Below, piece by piece: positions 1-11,982 of a DNA stretch of 64,000 nt. Positions within the stretch are counted from its first letter, which is position 1; the number at the start of each line of letters is the position of its first letter. The DNA is from Streptococcus pseudoporcinus LQ 940-04 (GTDB lineage Bacteria; Bacillota; Bacilli; Lactobacillales; Streptococcaceae): the NCBI RefSeq assembly GCF_000188035.1, contig NZ_AEUY02000003.1, positions 62,001-126,000 on the forward strand. The letters run 5' to 3'. Made by a program: the position numbers and the translations under genes. The notes beneath the pieces are model-generated. The model saw nothing but the letters and a program-made list of their open reading frames with translations. It was not told the DNA's origin and did not search any database.

Positions 1-1
1 T

Positions 2-1477
<1,476 letters not shown>

Positions 1478-1492
1478 GGAAGGGATGTAAGT

Positions 1493-2371
1493 ATGGCAGG
1501 CTCTCTAAGTGAAATTAAAGCAAAGATTAATTCAACTGAGAAAACAAGTAAAATTACAAGTGCCATGCGGATGGTTTCTTCAGCAAAATTGGTCAAATCA
1601 GAACAAGCTGCGCGTGATTTTCAAATTTATTCATCAAAAATTCGTCAAATAACAACAGATTTTTTAAAGGCAGAATTAACTGGTGGAGGTTCCAATAACC
1701 CAATGTTGGTTTCCCGACCAGTTAAAAAAACGGGTTATATTGTCATTACCTCAGATAAAGGGTTAGTTGGTGGCTATAATTCTAAAATTTTAAAATCTAT
1801 TATGGAGATGGTTGAAGAATACCATCAGGACGGTGATTATTCAATCATTTCGATTGGAAGTGTTGGTTCAGATTTTTTCAAAGCCAGAGGGATGAATGTC
1901 TCTTTTGAACTTCGTGGCTTAGCTGATCAGCCAACATTTGAAGAAGTATCTAAGATTATTTCACAATCTGTAGATATGTTTCAGCATGAAATTTTTGATG
2001 AATTGTATGTTTGTTATAATCATCATGTTAATAGTTTGACTAGCCAAGTTCGTGTTCAACAGATGCTACCAATTTCTGATTTGGTTGCCGATGAAGCAAC
2101 TGAAGAAGGAGTTTTGGGATTTGAACTCGAACCTGATCGAGATAGCATTTTAAATCAATTATTACCTCAGTTTACTGAAAGCTTAATTTATGGGGCAATT
2201 ATTGATGCCAAAACGGCAGAGCACGCTGCAGGCATGACAGCTATGCAGACAGCGACTGATAATGCGAAAAATGTTATTAATGATTTAACCATTCAATATA
2301 ATCGTGCTCGTCAAGCAGCAATTACACAGGAAATTACTGAAATTGTAGCTGGAGCAAACGCATTAGAATAA
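1493..2371 (+). CDS. atpG: F1 ATP synthase subunit gamma
   Basis: Central rotor shaft of F1-ATPase, coupling proton flow through Fo to catalysis in alpha3beta3. The 292-residue length is normal for the family. The N-terminus carries the gamma signature of a long helix ([20 protein letters not shown]), and the C-terminus is the matching long helix ending in the conserved [20 protein letters not shown] region. An AGGAAGG-type ribosome binding site lies just upstream of the ATG. The gene sits between atpA and atpD. A 117-nt spacer to atpD is longer than the other gaps in this operon and contains only a small palindrome around ATCTCAATTTGAGAT (about 2443-2457). Confidence 0.98.
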   Translation: MAGSLSEIKAKINSTEKTSKITSAMRMVSSAKLVKSEQAARDFQIYSSKIRQITTDFLKAELTGGGSNNPMLVSRPVKKTGYIVITSDKGLVGGYNSKILKSIMEMVEEYHQDGDYSIISIGSVGSDFFKARGMNVSFELRGLADQPTFEEVSKIISQSVDMFQHEIFDELYVCYNHHVNSLTSQVRVQQMLPISDLVADEATEEGVLGFELEPDRDSILNQLLPQFTESLIYGAIIDAKTAEHAAGMTAMQTATDNAKNVINDLTIQYNRARQAAITQEITEIVAGANALE

Positions 2372-2488
2372 TCTTATTGTTCACTAGAATAGTAAACCTT
2401 AAGATTAGGCATGTCATTTTTACAAAAATTACTATAAAACATATCTCAATTTGAGATGATGTTTTCAAACTGACATAAGGAGAAATAA

Positions 2489-3895
<1,407 letters not shown>

Positions 3896-3907
3896 TGAGG
3901 TTCTACT

Positions 3908-4324
3908 ATGGCACATATGACAGTTCAAGTAGTAACACCTGACGGTATTAAATATGATCATCAGGTAAAATTTATCTCAGTAGCGACACCTGAGGGTGAG
4001 ATGGGGATTCTCCCTAACCATATTAATATGATTGCACCCTTGGTTATTCATGAAATGAAAATTCGTCCTACCGACGATGTTGACAGTGTGGATTGGATAG
4101 CTGTAAACGGTGGCATTATTGAAGTAAAGGATAATGTTGTTACCATTGTAGCTGATTCTGCAGAACGCTCACGCGACATTGATGTTAGCCGTGCCGAACG
4201 TGCTAAAAAACGTGCCGAACGTGACATCGAAGAAGCAAAATCAAGTAAGGATATTAATCAAGCTCGTCGTGCTGAAATTGCCTTACAGCGTGCTTTGAAT
4301 CGTATCAATGTGGGAAAGAAATAA
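3908..4324 (+). CDS. atpC: F1 ATP synthase subunit epsilon
   Basis: Regulatory epsilon subunit that binds gamma and inhibits ATP hydrolysis. The 138 residues show the usual two parts: an N-terminal beta-sandwich ([25 protein letters not shown]) and a C-terminal helical hairpin rich in Arg, Glu and Ala ([17 protein letters not shown]). It starts 12 nt after atpD and ends immediately before a rho-independent terminator, so it is the last gene of the ATP synthase operon, as in other streptococci. Confidence 0.98.
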   Translation: MAHMTVQVVTPDGIKYDHQVKFISVATPEGEMGILPNHINMIAPLVIHEMKIRPTDDVDSVDWIAVNGGIIEVKDNVVTIVADSAERSRDIDVSRAERAKKRAERDIEEAKSSKDINQARRAEIALQRALNRINVGKK

Positions 4325-4354
4325 AAACTGGCTCTAGTAATAGAGTCTTTTTTT
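4325..4354 (+). terminator. Terminator of the ATP synthase operon
   Basis: GCTCTA and TAGAGT pair around a GTAA loop, followed by a run of T. It begins directly after the atpC stop codon, so it marks the end of the atp operon. Confidence 0.9.
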
Positions 4355-4390
4355 ATTTTGATTGAAATCCTATTCTTGTTACTGTTCTTT

Positions 4391-4399
4391 TGGTATAAT
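4391..4399 (+). promoter_or_regulatory. Extended -10 promoter 6 nt before a start codon
   Basis: TGGTATAAT is a perfect extended -10 element (TATAAT at 4394-4399). No good -35 is seen at 16-18 bp. Transcription would be expected to start about 7 nt downstream, which is the A of the ATG at 4406. That implies a leaderless transcript for the DUF1146 gene. Confidence 0.6.
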
Positions 4400-4405
4400 A
4401 TGGCT

Positions 4406-4630
4406 ATGGAATATATCAATAATGTATTAAAATTAATCAGTCACTTACTGTTTATCGGTATTAGTTTTCAACTATTGATTAGTCTTTTTGACTGGTCTAA
4501 AATCATTTATCGCAGTCCGGAGAATATTGGTAAGTTAAAACTTTTTGTCTTTTTTCTAGCCATTGTCTTGGGCTATTTGGTTAGCCATTTTATTTTAGAG
4601 CTGATCCAAATGAGCCAAACACTCTTCTAA
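4406..4630 (+). CDS. DUF1146 family small membrane protein (YwzB-like)
   Basis: A 74-residue protein with two hydrophobic segments (about residues 8-28 and 45-68) separated by a short polar loop containing FDWSKIIYRSPEN. This fits the DUF1146 / YwzB family, whose function is unknown and which commonly lies between the ATP synthase operon and murA in Firmicutes. An upstream in-frame start at 4358 is unlikely because it lies ahead of the promoter. ATG 4400 or ATG 4406 are the realistic starts. I chose 4406 because the predicted transcript begins there and because homologues, as recalled, begin at this residue. No Shine-Dalgarno is present. The likely location is the cytoplasmic membrane. Confidence 0.8.
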   Translation: MEYINNVLKLISHLLFIGISFQLLISLFDWSKIIYRSPENIGKLKLFVFFLAIVLGYLVSHFILELIQMSQTLF

Positions 4631-4660
4631 TGCTTAGTTAAGGTCTGAAAATTAGAAATG

Positions 4661-4669
4661 TGATATAAT
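4661..4669 (+). promoter_or_regulatory. Extended -10 promoter of murA
   Basis: TGATATAAT is an extended -10 (TATAAT at 4664-4669) lying 36 nt before the preferred GTG start of murA. The implied transcript starts near 4676, so the leader is short but includes the GGAG at 4695-4698. Confidence 0.6.
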
Positions 4670-4704
4670 TTTATATTATGAAGTCAAAGGAAATGGAGAA
4701 AAGC

Positions 4705-5976
4705 GTGGATAAAATTATTATTGAAGGTGGGGCAACAAGATTAGAAGGTGAAGTCATTATTGAAGGTGCTAAAAATGCGGTGCTCCCCTTGTTAGCGGCA
4801 ACTATCCTACCATCAGAAGGAAAAACGATTTTACGTAATGTTCCCATTCTTTCAGATGTTTTTACCATGAACAATGTTGTACGTGGTCTCAATATTCCGG
4901 TAACATTTAATCAGGAAGCAAATGAAATCGTCGTAGATGCTTCTGGAGATATTTTGGATGAAGCACCGTATGAGTATGTTAGTCAAATGCGAGCTTCTAT
5001 TGTTGTTTTAGGCCCGATTTTAGCCCGAAATGGTCATGCAAAGGTATCTATGCCAGGAGGTTGTACAATTGGTAGCCGTCCGATTGATTTGCATCTAAAA
5101 GGTTTAGAAGCTATGGGTGCAGAGATTAAACAAAGTAATGGGGATATCACAGCAAGTGCAACTCGACTCAAAGGTGCAACAATTTATATGGACTTTCCGT
5201 CAGTTGGAGCTACTCAAAATCTAATGATGGCGGCAACTTTAGCGGAGGGAACGACAACTATTGAAAATGCTGCGCGTGAACCAGAAATTGTTGATTTAGC
5301 TCAGCTCTTAAATAAAATGGGTGCTATTGTCAAAGGAGCTGGGACTGAAACGTTGATTATTAAAGGTGTGACTGAATTACACGGTGTTGAACATGATGTT
5401 GTTCAAGATCGGATTGAGGCAGGAACCTTTATGGTCGCAGCTGCTATGACCTCTGGGGATGTGCTTGTTAAAGATGCTGTTTGGGAGCACAATCGCCCTC
5501 TCATTTCCAAACTGAAAGAAATGGGGGTTGAGGTTACAGAAGAAGCAGAGGGTATTCGTGTTAAGTCTGATACTTCTAAACTAAAACCTGTAACAGTAAA
5601 AACCTTACCGCATCCCGGTTTCCCAACTGATATGCAAGCTCAATTCACAGCTTTAATGGCAGTTGTTAAGGGTGAATCAACCATGATAGAGACTGTTTTT
5701 GAAAATCGTTTCCAGCACTTAGAGGAAATGCGTCGTATGGGACTTCATTCAGAAGTTTTACGGGACACTGCGATAATTCATGGAGGTCACGATTTACAAG
5801 GTGCTCCGGTTATGTCTACTGACCTTCGTGCCTCTGCTGCTCTTATTTTGAGTGGTATGGTCGCTAAGGGAAAAACTACTGTGACAAAATTGTCGCACTT
5901 AGACCGTGGTTATTATCAATTTCATGAAAAATTGGCAAAATTGGGCGCAAAAATCGAACGTATAAGTGAGGACTAA
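4705..5976 (+). CDS. murA: UDP-N-acetylglucosamine 1-carboxyvinyltransferase
   Basis: First committed step of peptidoglycan synthesis: transfer of enolpyruvate from PEP to UDP-GlcNAc in the cytoplasm. The protein has the two-fold EPSP-synthase-like architecture. The PEP-binding catalytic cysteine is in [11 protein letters not shown] (Cys120 from the GTG start), and [10 protein letters not shown] near the N-terminus binds substrate. I prefer the GTG at 4705 (423 residues, starting MDKIIIEGG after initiation), because GGAG lies 6 nt upstream and homologues begin there. An in-frame ATG at 4678 would add nine residues and start almost at the predicted transcription start. It is of the MurA type found next to the atp operon; streptococci usually carry a second copy (MurZ) elsewhere. 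Confidence 0.97.
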   Translation: MDKIIIEGGATRLEGEVIIEGAKNAVLPLLAATILPSEGKTILRNVPILSDVFTMNNVVRGLNIPVTFNQEANEIVVDASGDILDEAPYEYVSQMRASIVVLGPILARNGHAKVSMPGGCTIGSRPIDLHLKGLEAMGAEIKQSNGDITASATRLKGATIYMDFPSVGATQNLMMAATLAEGTTTIENAAREPEIVDLAQLLNKMGAIVKGAGTETLIIKGVTELHGVEHDVVQDRIEAGTFMVAAAMTSGDVLVKDAVWEHNRPLISKLKEMGVEVTEEAEGIRVKSDTSKLKPVTVKTLPHPGFPTDMQAQFTALMAVVKGESTMIETVFENRFQHLEEMRRMGLHSEVLRDTAIIHGGHDLQGAPVMSTDLRASAALILSGMVAKGKTTVTKLSHLDRGYYQFHEKLAKLGAKIERISED

Positions 5977-5978
5977 TA

Positions 5979-6167
5979 ATGACGACTGGATGGAAATATG
6001 TTGCTAAGCAAGTTGGCTTACTGGCTCTAGTAGCAATCTTAGCCTGTTTATTTTTAGCTATTGGCTTGATGATTGGCTATAGCGTCTTTGGCGATGGTCA
6101 ACATGCCTCATCAATTCTGTCAGTAGCCAAATGGGCAGAGTTAATTCATAAATTTGCTGGAAAGTAG
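5979..6167 (+). CDS. epuA: EpuA / RpoB-associated DUF small membrane protein
   Basis: A 62-residue protein with one strong transmembrane segment (about residues 10-33, LLALVAILACLFLAIGLMIGY) and a short extracellular or polar tail. It matches the streptococcal EpuA family, sometimes labelled 'DNA-directed RNA polymerase subunit beta' by annotation transfer, which lies between murA and endA. It starts 2 nt after the murA stop and so is probably translationally coupled to it. Its function is not established; the RNA polymerase label has no support in a 62-residue membrane peptide. Confidence 0.85.
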   Translation: MTTGWKYVAKQVGLLALVAILACLFLAIGLMIGYSVFGDGQHASSILSVAKWAELIHKFAGK

Positions 6168-6185
6168 GCCTAGCCTACTTTTTAA
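6162..6185 (+). terminator. Hairpin overlapping the epuA stop codon
   Basis: AAGTAGG and CCTACTT pair around a short loop and are followed by five T. The hairpin includes the epuA stop codon, so it could terminate or attenuate transcription between epuA and endA. Confidence 0.7.
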
Positions 6186-6197
6186 CTGAGAGGAAAA

Positions 6198-7067
6198 ATG
6201 TCCAAAAAACAGCTAAATATCCAAAAGCTCAATGGGATTCTGCTAGCTCTGCTCATTACTGGGGTAATAGCCTTACCGCAGAGCCGTCATCTTGCGTCTG
6301 ATAACCCATTTCAGCAAGTATTACAGATTATTTCCGGTCAAGGGAAAACTCAAAAATACTCCAAAAATCCGACGAATCCTGATACACCTAGTTATCAGTT
6401 AGCTAGTTCAGTGCTTACGCAACAAGTGAAAAAACAATTAGGTCAGAAGATTGAGTGGAATGGTGCTGGTGCTTTTATCATTAACAATAATAGGACCGAT
6501 TTGAAGGTAAAAGTTTCAAGTTTACCTTATGCCAATAATGACATCAAGCGAGTTGAGGGTAAGCAAGTGCCTTTCAGAGCGAATGCTTTATTAGCTAAAT
6601 CAACAAGACAATACCGTAACCGCAATGAAACGGGGAATGGCTATACCTCTTGGAAGCCAGCGGGGTGGCATCAAATTCATGGCTTGTCAGGTGGATATGA
6701 TCATGCTATTGATAGGGGGCATTTACTAGCTTATGCATTGATAGGTGGCCTAAAAGATTATGACGCTTCTACCAGCAATCCAAGTAACATTGCAGTACAA
6801 ACGGCCTGGGCAAACCAAGCTTACCTCTCAGATTCAACAGGTCAAAATTATTATGAAACCTTAATACGAAAAGCACTAGATAGCGGTAAACGGGTTCGTT
6901 ACAGAGTGACCTTGCTTTATGAGAAGAATAACCTTGTTTCTAGCGGTAGTCACTTAGAAGCAAAAGCTAATGATGGCAGTTTGGAATTTAATGTTTTTGT
7001 GCCAAATGTTCAAAAAGGTTTAAAGATTAACTATCAAACAGGACAAGTTAAGCGACACATGAATTAA
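6198..7067 (+). CDS. endA: Membrane-anchored DNA/RNA non-specific endonuclease (DNA-entry nuclease type)
   Basis: A 289-residue beta-beta-alpha-metal (His-Me finger) nuclease. Residues about 12-27 form an uncleaved signal anchor that places the enzyme at the outer face of the membrane. The catalytic motif DRGH is at residues 172-175, with His175 as the general base, followed by LLAYALIGG and the metal-binding Asn in [17 protein letters not shown]. This is the EndA family, which degrades one strand during DNA uptake in pneumococcus; in non-competent streptococci it acts as a surface or secreted DNase. It follows murA-epuA as in other streptococci. Whether it serves transformation here cannot be told. 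Confidence 0.95.
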   Translation: MSKKQLNIQKLNGILLALLITGVIALPQSRHLASDNPFQQVLQIISGQGKTQKYSKNPTNPDTPSYQLASSVLTQQVKKQLGQKIEWNGAGAFIINNNRTDLKVKVSSLPYANNDIKRVEGKQVPFRANALLAKSTRQYRNRNETGNGYTSWKPAGWHQIHGLSGGYDHAIDRGHLLAYALIGGLKDYDASTSNPSNIAVQTAWANQAYLSDSTGQNYYETLIRKALDSGKRVRYRVTLLYEKNNLVSSGSHLEAKANDGSLEFNVFVPNVQKGLKINYQTGQVKRHMN

Positions 7068-7115
7068 AGAGCTAGCTGATTGGAATAGTGATCCGCTGGC
7101 TATAGGTAATTTTTA

Positions 7116-7144
7116 TTGTCTTTTAAAAGCATTTTTGATAAAAT
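7116..7144 (+). promoter_or_regulatory. Promoter of the pheS operon
   Basis: TTGTCT (7116-7121) and TAAAAT (7139-7144) are spaced by exactly 17 nt and lie just upstream of the T-box leader. Confidence 0.7.
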
Positions 7145-7149
7145 AATCT

Positions 7150-7348
7150 TAATTGAATAGAAATCAGTGAGACTAGTAATTACAGGGAAATTATCAGGGA
7201 CTGAGGGCCATAGACTGTAAGCCTTCTTGATGGAAATGTAAGGAATTCACTCACATATGATCACTAATTAAGGTCTGTTATGACAGATGAAATCGGATGG
7301 TACCGCGTGTCAACGCTCCGCTTATTTGGAGTTTTGGCACGCTTTTTT
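7150..7348 (+). ncRNA. T-box leader, phenylalanine-specific
   Basis: The non-coding stretch of about 300 bases between endA and pheS holds this tRNA-sensing leader. The invariant T-box TGGTACCGCG is at 7298-7307. Upstream, GTGAG (7168-7172) can pair with CTCAC (7250-7254) to form the base of the specifier loop, with an AGTA motif on its 5' side. The triplet TTC at 7246-7248 sits on the 3' side as the specifier, which is a Phe codon and agrees with the downstream genes. The terminator follows the T-box. Uncharged tRNA-Phe would stabilise the antiterminator and allow pheS-pheT transcription. Confidence 0.92.
7305..7348 (+). terminator. T-box regulated terminator
   Basis: GCGTG and CTCC on the 5' side pair with GGAG and CACGC on the 3' side, followed by six T. 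The 5' arm overlaps the T-box sequence, so terminator and antiterminator are mutually exclusive. Confidence 0.9.
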
Positions 7349-7371
7349 GTCCACTTAAAGAAGGGAAAACA

Positions 7372-8415
7372 ATGGATTTACAAGAGCAATTAGAAGCATT
7401 ACGCAACCAAACCTTAAATCAATTAAAAGAACTGACTGGCAATCACAGTAAAGAATTACAGGATTTAAAAGTTGCTGTTTTAGGGAAAAAAGGTTCTTTA
7501 ACAGAGTTATTAAAAGGTCTGAAAGATTTATCAGCTGACATGCGTCCTTTAGTTGGAAAACAAGTTAATGAACTACGTGATGTATTAACAAGTGCCTTTG
7601 AAGAACAGGGAAGAATTGTTGAAGCTGCAAAAATTCAAGAAGAGCTTGATGCGCAAAGTATTGATGTCACACTTCCCGGCCGACAAATGACAATTGGTAA
7701 CCGACATATCTTGACGCAGACCAGTGAAGAGATTGAAGATATCTTTTTAGGGATGGGATTTCAAATTGTTGACGGTTTTGAAGTTGAAAAAGATTACTAT
7801 AATTTTGAAAGAATGAATCTACCGAAAGATCATCCCGCTCGTGACATGCAAGATACTTTCTATATTACAGATGACATTTTACTTAGGACTCATACAAGTC
7901 CTGTTCAAGCTCGTACACTTGATCAACATGACTTTTCAAAAGGTCCTCTTAAAATGATTTCACCTGGTCGTGTTTTCCGACGTGATACTGATGATGCGAC
8001 TCATTCCCATCAATTCCACCAAATTGAAGGTCTTGTCGTTGGTAAAAATATATCAATGGGTGACTTAAAAGGCACTCTAGAAATGATTATCAAAAAGATG
8101 TTTGGTGAAGAACGAAAAATTCGTCTTCGTCCTTCCTATTTTCCTTTTACAGAGCCATCTGTTGAGGTTGATGTGTCTTGTTTCAAGTGCGGTGGAAAAG
8201 GTTGTAATGTCTGCAAGGGAACTGGCTGGATTGAGATTCTCGGGGCTGGAATGGTTCATCCGAGCGTCTTAGAGATGTCAGGTGTTGACGCTGAAACCTA
8301 TTCTGGTTTTGCCTTTGGCCTTGGTCAAGAACGTATCGCTATGTTACGTTATGGAATCAATGATATCCGTGGATTCTATCAAGGCGACATGCGATTTTCT
8401 GAGCAATTTAAATAA
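7372..8415 (+). CDS. pheS: Phenylalanine-tRNA ligase alpha subunit
   Basis: Catalytic subunit of the alpha2beta2 class II synthetase that charges tRNA-Phe. The protein has an N-terminal coiled coil (about residues 1-85) followed by the class II core: motif 2 around [24 protein letters not shown] is split here by residues contacting ATP, and motif 3 is [13 protein letters not shown] near the C-terminus. [16 protein letters not shown] is a four-cysteine insertion. The correct start is the ATG at 7372 (347 residues). The frame is open back to 7297, but those codons lie inside the T-box and terminator and cannot be part of the protein. GAAGGGAAA serves as ribosome binding site. Confidence 0.97.
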   Translation: MDLQEQLEALRNQTLNQLKELTGNHSKELQDLKVAVLGKKGSLTELLKGLKDLSADMRPLVGKQVNELRDVLTSAFEEQGRIVEAAKIQEELDAQSIDVTLPGRQMTIGNRHILTQTSEEIEDIFLGMGFQIVDGFEVEKDYYNFERMNLPKDHPARDMQDTFYITDDILLRTHTSPVQARTLDQHDFSKGPLKMISPGRVFRRDTDDATHSHQFHQIEGLVVGKNISMGDLKGTLEMIIKKMFGEERKIRLRPSYFPFTEPSVEVDVSCFKCGGKGCNVCKGTGWIEILGAGMVHPSVLEMSGVDAETYSGFAFGLGQERIAMLRYGINDIRGFYQGDMRFSEQFK

Positions 8416-8459
8416 AAAGAGTCTTCATTAAGGCGCGACAGAACTTTAGGGGAATAGCC

Positions 8460-8984
8460 ATGCAGAAAGAATTATCCATTGATTTAGTAAAAGATGGAGA
8501 AGTTGCCATATTAAGAGATTTAGCAGTCCAAACCTTTACCGAAACCTTTGGTGGTCATAACACAGAACAACAATTACAAGAATTTTTTCAAGAAGCTTAT
8601 AGCACTGAGATACTCGCTCAAGAATTAAAGAGTAATGAAAATCTAGTTTATTTTTTACGCCTGAATAGTGTTGTTATTGGTTACCTTAAAGTCAATTGGG
8701 GTAAGGATCAAACCGAGCATGAACTAGAAGACGCCTTTGAGATTCAGCGCATTTATATTTTGAATCAATACCAAGGGAGAGGTTTTGGAAACTATTTATT
8801 TAACTTTGCATTGGAAAAAGCTTATCAATCGGGTAAGGCTTGGGTCTGGCTTGGCGTTTGGGAAAAAAATCTAAAAGCTCAGTCCTTGTATAGCAAATAT
8901 GGCTTTAAAAAATTTTCAGAACACTCATTTGCTGTAGGGGATCTGGTTGATACCGACTGGCTAATGAAGAAATCCTTGAAATAG
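8460..8984 (+). CDS. GNAT family N-acetyltransferase
   Basis: A 174-residue single-domain acetyltransferase. The acetyl-CoA binding loop is visible as [19 protein letters not shown] (about residues 100-118), preceded by the beta-4 strand FEIQRIYI, and followed by the [24 protein letters not shown] motif region typical of GNAT enzymes (PaiA / spermidine-acetyltransferase-like). The substrate is unknown. It lies between pheS and pheT with short gaps (44 and 14 nt), so it is likely co-transcribed with them under the T-box. The same arrangement is known in other streptococci. A role in synthetase function or toxicity control is only speculation. Confidence 0.85.
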   Translation: MQKELSIDLVKDGEVAILRDLAVQTFTETFGGHNTEQQLQEFFQEAYSTEILAQELKSNENLVYFLRLNSVVIGYLKVNWGKDQTEHELEDAFEIQRIYILNQYQGRGFGNYLFNFALEKAYQSGKAWVWLGVWEKNLKAQSLYSKYGFKKFSEHSFAVGDLVDTDWLMKKSLK

Positions 8985-8998
8985 AAAGAAAGAGAAGT

Positions 8999-11404
8999 AT
9001 GTTAGTATCTTATAAATGGTTAAAAGAATTAGTTGACATTGATGTGACTTCAGCAGAATTGGCAGAAAAAATGTCAACAACTGGAATAGAAGTTGAGGGT
9101 GTAGAAGTTCCTTCAGCTGGTTTATCAAAATTAGTTGTTGGCCATGTTTTATCATGTCAAGATGTTCCAGAGACACACCTACATCTATGTCAGGTTGATA
9201 CTGGTGACGATGAGCCTCGACAAATTGTTTGTGGTGCACCAAATGTGAAAGCTGGAATTAATGTTATTGTAGCCTTGCCGGGGGCAAGGATTGCCGATAA
9301 TTACAAAATTAAAAAAGGCAAAATGAGAGGAATGGAATCATTAGGAATGATCTGTTCATTACAGGAATTAGGATTGCCAGATTCTATTATTCCAAAAGAA
9401 TTTGCTGAAGGAATTCAGATTTTACCAGCTGATGCAAAGCCTGGTGACAGTATTTTCCCTTATTTAGACTTAGACGATCAAATCATTGAGTTATCAATCA
9501 CACCTAATCGCGCGGATGCTCTATCAATGCGCGGAGTTGCTCATGAAGTAGCTGCTATTTATGGAAAAGAAGTTCACTTTCCAGAAAAAGAAGTGCATGA
9601 AAGTTCTAGAAAAGCTTCTGATATGATTTCTGTCGCTATTGAATCAGAGAACGTTCTTACTTACGCTAGTCGTGTGGTTGAAAACGTAACTATTGAACCC
9701 AGCCCACAATGGTTGCAAAATCTTTTAATGAATGCTGGAATTCGTCCCATCAATAACGTTGTAGATGTGACCAACTACGTTTTGCTTTATTTTGGTCAAC
9801 CAATGCACGCTTTTGACTTGGATAAGTTTGCCAACCATTCTATTGTTGCTCGTCAAGCACGTGATGGTGAAACGTTAATCACTTTGGATGGTGAAGAACG
9901 TCAATTGATTTCCCAAGATATCGTTATAGCAGTTAATGACAAGCCCGTTGCCTTAGCAGGTGTGATGGGAGGAAAAGAAACAGAGATTGATTATGGCTCC
10001 ACTAGGGTTGTTCTCGAAGCTGCTGTTTTTGATGGTAAGTCAATTCGTAAGACAAGTAGCCGACTTAACCTGCGTTCAGAAAGTTCATCTCGTTTTGAAA
10101 AAGGGGTTAATTATGATACGGTTCTTGAAGCACTTGATTTTGCTGCAGCTATGTTGCAAGAATTAGCACAGGGACAAGTACTTGCCGGACGTGTGCAAGC
10201 TGGCCAGTTACCAACTGACCCAGTTCAAGTTCTAACAACTTTGGATTATGTTAATGTTCGTCTCGGTACAGATTTAACCTATACAGATATTGAGAAAATT
10301 TTTGCTAAGTTAGGGTTTGGTCTAAGTGGTGATGCCTCATCCTTTACAGTTTCTGTTCCCCGTCGTCGCTGGGATATCAGTATTCAAGCAGACTTAGTGG
10401 AGGAAATCGCGCGTATTTATGGTTACGATAAGCTCCCCACAACTCTTCCGGAAGCTGGCGGAACTGCAGGTGAATTGACCGCAAGTCAAGCCTTACGTCG
10501 ACGTGTGCGAACGATCGCCGAAGGGGCTGGGCTGACAGAAATAATTTCTTATGCTTTAACAACTCCAGAAAAAGCCCAAGCTTTTGCCATTCAACCAAGT
10601 AAGCTCACCGAGTTGATGTGGCCAATGACCATCGAAAGGTCAGCACTCCGCCAGAATATTGTATCTGGTATGTTGGATACGGTTGCTTATAACGTAGCGC
10701 GTAAACAAAAGAATCTAGCTATTTATGAAATTGGTAAGATCTTTGAGCAAGAGGGAGATCCTAAAAGAGATTTGCCTAATGAAATTGATACCTTTGCTTT
10801 TGCCCTCTCTGGTTTAGTTGCTGAGAAAGATTTTCAAACGCAAGCTCAACCTGTGGATTTCTTCTATGCTAAGGGGATTCTCGAGAGTTTATTTGATAAA
10901 TTAGGGGTTAGGGTCCATTTTGTTGCTGAAAAAGAGATGGCAAGTATGCACCCTGGTCGAACAGCACGCCTGATCTTGAATAATCAAACTATTGGCTTTA
11001 TCGGGCAGGTACATCCTCAAGTAGCTAGTGATTATGATATTCCTGAAACTTACGTAGCTGAACTAAACTTACAGATTATTGAAGAAAATATGAAGTCAAA
11101 TCAAGTCTTCAACGAAATCAGTAAAGTACCAGCAGTGTCACGTGATATTGCCATATTAGTTGATGATAGCACAAGCCATCAAGACATCATAAGGATTATT
11201 GACAATCTCGGAATTAAGTATTTAGACACTATAAAATTGTTTGATATTTATGCTGGTGCGCACATTGAGCCAGGTAAAAAATCAATGGCCTATAGTTTAA
11301 GATTCCAAAATCCGCAAGATAGTTTACGTGATGAAGATGTAGCGAAATATATGGATAAGATTACGAATGCTCTGGTAAAAGAAGCAGGTGCACAAGTAAG
11401 GTAA
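8999..11404 (+). CDS. pheT: Phenylalanine-tRNA ligase beta subunit
   Basis: Large structural and editing subunit of PheRS, 801 residues, the normal length. Domains in order: N-terminal tRNA-binding OB fold (about 40-150; [22 protein letters not shown]), B3/B4 editing domain (about 210-390), B5 domain (about 400-475), catalytic-like core, and the C-terminal ferredoxin-fold anticodon-binding domain (about 707-800; [19 protein letters not shown]). GAAAGAGAAGT precedes the ATG. It is the last gene of the T-box operon and is followed by a strong terminator. Confidence 0.97.
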   Translation: MLVSYKWLKELVDIDVTSAELAEKMSTTGIEVEGVEVPSAGLSKLVVGHVLSCQDVPETHLHLCQVDTGDDEPRQIVCGAPNVKAGINVIVALPGARIADNYKIKKGKMRGMESLGMICSLQELGLPDSIIPKEFAEGIQILPADAKPGDSIFPYLDLDDQIIELSITPNRADALSMRGVAHEVAAIYGKEVHFPEKEVHESSRKASDMISVAIESENVLTYASRVVENVTIEPSPQWLQNLLMNAGIRPINNVVDVTNYVLLYFGQPMHAFDLDKFANHSIVARQARDGETLITLDGEERQLISQDIVIAVNDKPVALAGVMGGKETEIDYGSTRVVLEAAVFDGKSIRKTSSRLNLRSESSSRFEKGVNYDTVLEALDFAAAMLQELAQGQVLAGRVQAGQLPTDPVQVLTTLDYVNVRLGTDLTYTDIEKIFAKLGFGLSGDASSFTVSVPRRRWDISIQADLVEEIARIYGYDKLPTTLPEAGGTAGELTASQALRRRVRTIAEGAGLTEIISYALTTPEKAQAFAIQPSKLTELMWPMTIERSALRQNIVSGMLDTVAYNVARKQKNLAIYEIGKIFEQEGDPKRDLPNEIDTFAFALSGLVAEKDFQTQAQPVDFFYAKGILESLFDKLGVRVHFVAEKEMASMHPGRTARLILNNQTIGFIGQVHPQVASDYDIPETYVAELNLQIIEENMKSNQVFNEISKVPAVSRDIAILVDDSTSHQDIIRIIDNLGIKYLDTIKLFDIYAGAHIEPGKKSMAYSLRFQNPQDSLRDEDVAKYMDKITNALVKEAGAQVR

Positions 11405-11407
11405 AAT

Positions 11408-11463
11408 AAAAAGAACAGGACATACCTTCTAAGCTTATAGGTATTTGATCTTGTTCTTTTTTT
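11408..11463 (+). terminator. Terminator after pheT
   Basis: A long stem pairs AAAGAACA with TGTTCTTT and, inside it, ATACCT with AGGTAT, followed by seven T. It closes the pheS operon and directly precedes the promoter of the OsmC-like gene. Confidence 0.9.
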
Positions 11464-11471
11464 GGTATAAT
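11463..11471 (+). promoter_or_regulatory. Extended -10 of the OsmC-like gene
   Basis: TGGTATAAT overlaps the end of the pheT terminator T-run. AAAGGAGGT (11482-11490) and the ATG at 11496 follow at normal distances. Confidence 0.7.
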
Positions 11472-11495
11472 AAGGTCGTTTAAAGGAGGTAGAAA

Positions 11496-11870
11496 ATGTA
11501 TCAAACAGAAATAAGAGGAGATTATCTGTATCATACAAGATCAAAAGGCTATGGGGCAGGAGTGGAATTATTTGGGGTAACTGACGATGGGGAAACACCA
11601 ATGAGTTTGCTCAATATAGCTTTAGCTTCCTGTGTTACCATGTGTATTCAGTCGTATTTTAAGATTTATGAAAAAGTGGATGAGCTACCTCTTAAAACAG
11701 AATCGCATTATGATGACCGTGTCTTTACTCTTACAGTTCATATGGGAGAGCAACTTAATCAAGTACAGCAAAATCAATTAATAGCTTTTATAAAAAAGAA
11801 ATGCCGTGTTAGCAATCTTCTAGCCCCAGATGTAGCTATTAAAATTGGTTTCAAAACAGTCTTACACTAA
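11496..11870 (+). CDS. OsmC/Ohr family protein
   Basis: A 124-residue protein of the OsmC/Ohr fold. The two redox cysteines expected for thiol-dependent peroxidases are present: Cys46 in LLNIALASCVTMC at the start of the central helix, and Cys103 in KKCRVSNLL. Members detoxify organic hydroperoxides in the cytoplasm, although some small OsmC-like proteins have no proven activity. An excellent AAAGGAGGT ribosome binding site lies 6 nt upstream. It is a single-gene unit, between the pheT terminator and a bidirectional terminator that it shares with the convergent metallopeptidase. Confidence 0.85.
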   Translation: MYQTEIRGDYLYHTRSKGYGAGVELFGVTDDGETPMSLLNIALASCVTMCIQSYFKIYEKVDELPLKTESHYDDRVFTLTVHMGEQLNQVQQNQLIAFIKKKCRVSNLLAPDVAIKIGFKTVLH

Positions 11871-11883
11871 GACTTAGACAAAT

Positions 11884-11975
11884 AAAAAGAACTGGCTTAG
11901 GCGTGAAGTGACCCCAAAAAGTTAGACTAAAAATCTAACTTTTTGGGTGCACTTCATTAGGCGCTCAGTTCTTTT
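11884..11975. terminator. Bidirectional terminator between convergent genes, interrupted by a palindromic insert
   Basis: The outer arms AAAAGAACTG (11885-11894) and CAGTTCTTTT (11966-11975) form a terminator stem usable from both sides, with A and T runs at the ends. The stem encloses a second, longer palindrome (11904-11956). It serves the OsmC-like gene on the + strand and the zinc metallopeptidase on the - strand. Confidence 0.75.
11897..11963. repeat. 53-bp palindromic insert flanked by 7-bp direct repeats (MITE-like)
   Basis: TTAGGCG occurs at 11897-11903 and again at 11957-11963. Between the copies lies a 53-bp near-perfect inverted repeat. Each arm is about 23 nt (left arm starts TGAAGTGACCCC and continues AAAAAGTTAGA), with two mismatches between arms and a 7-nt centre. 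The layout is that of a very small insertion with a target duplication. The arm sequence resembles ends of streptococcal IS3-family elements, which I recall but cannot verify here. Confidence 0.5.
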
Positions 11976-11982
11976 AATTTGT

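Noticed and set aside
5979..6167. RNA polymerase beta subunit fragment
   Set aside because: The 62-residue protein has a membrane helix and no beta-subunit domain; the label is an annotation carry-over.
7297..7371. Upstream start for pheS
   Set aside because: These codons form the T-box and terminator and precede the ribosome binding site at the true start.
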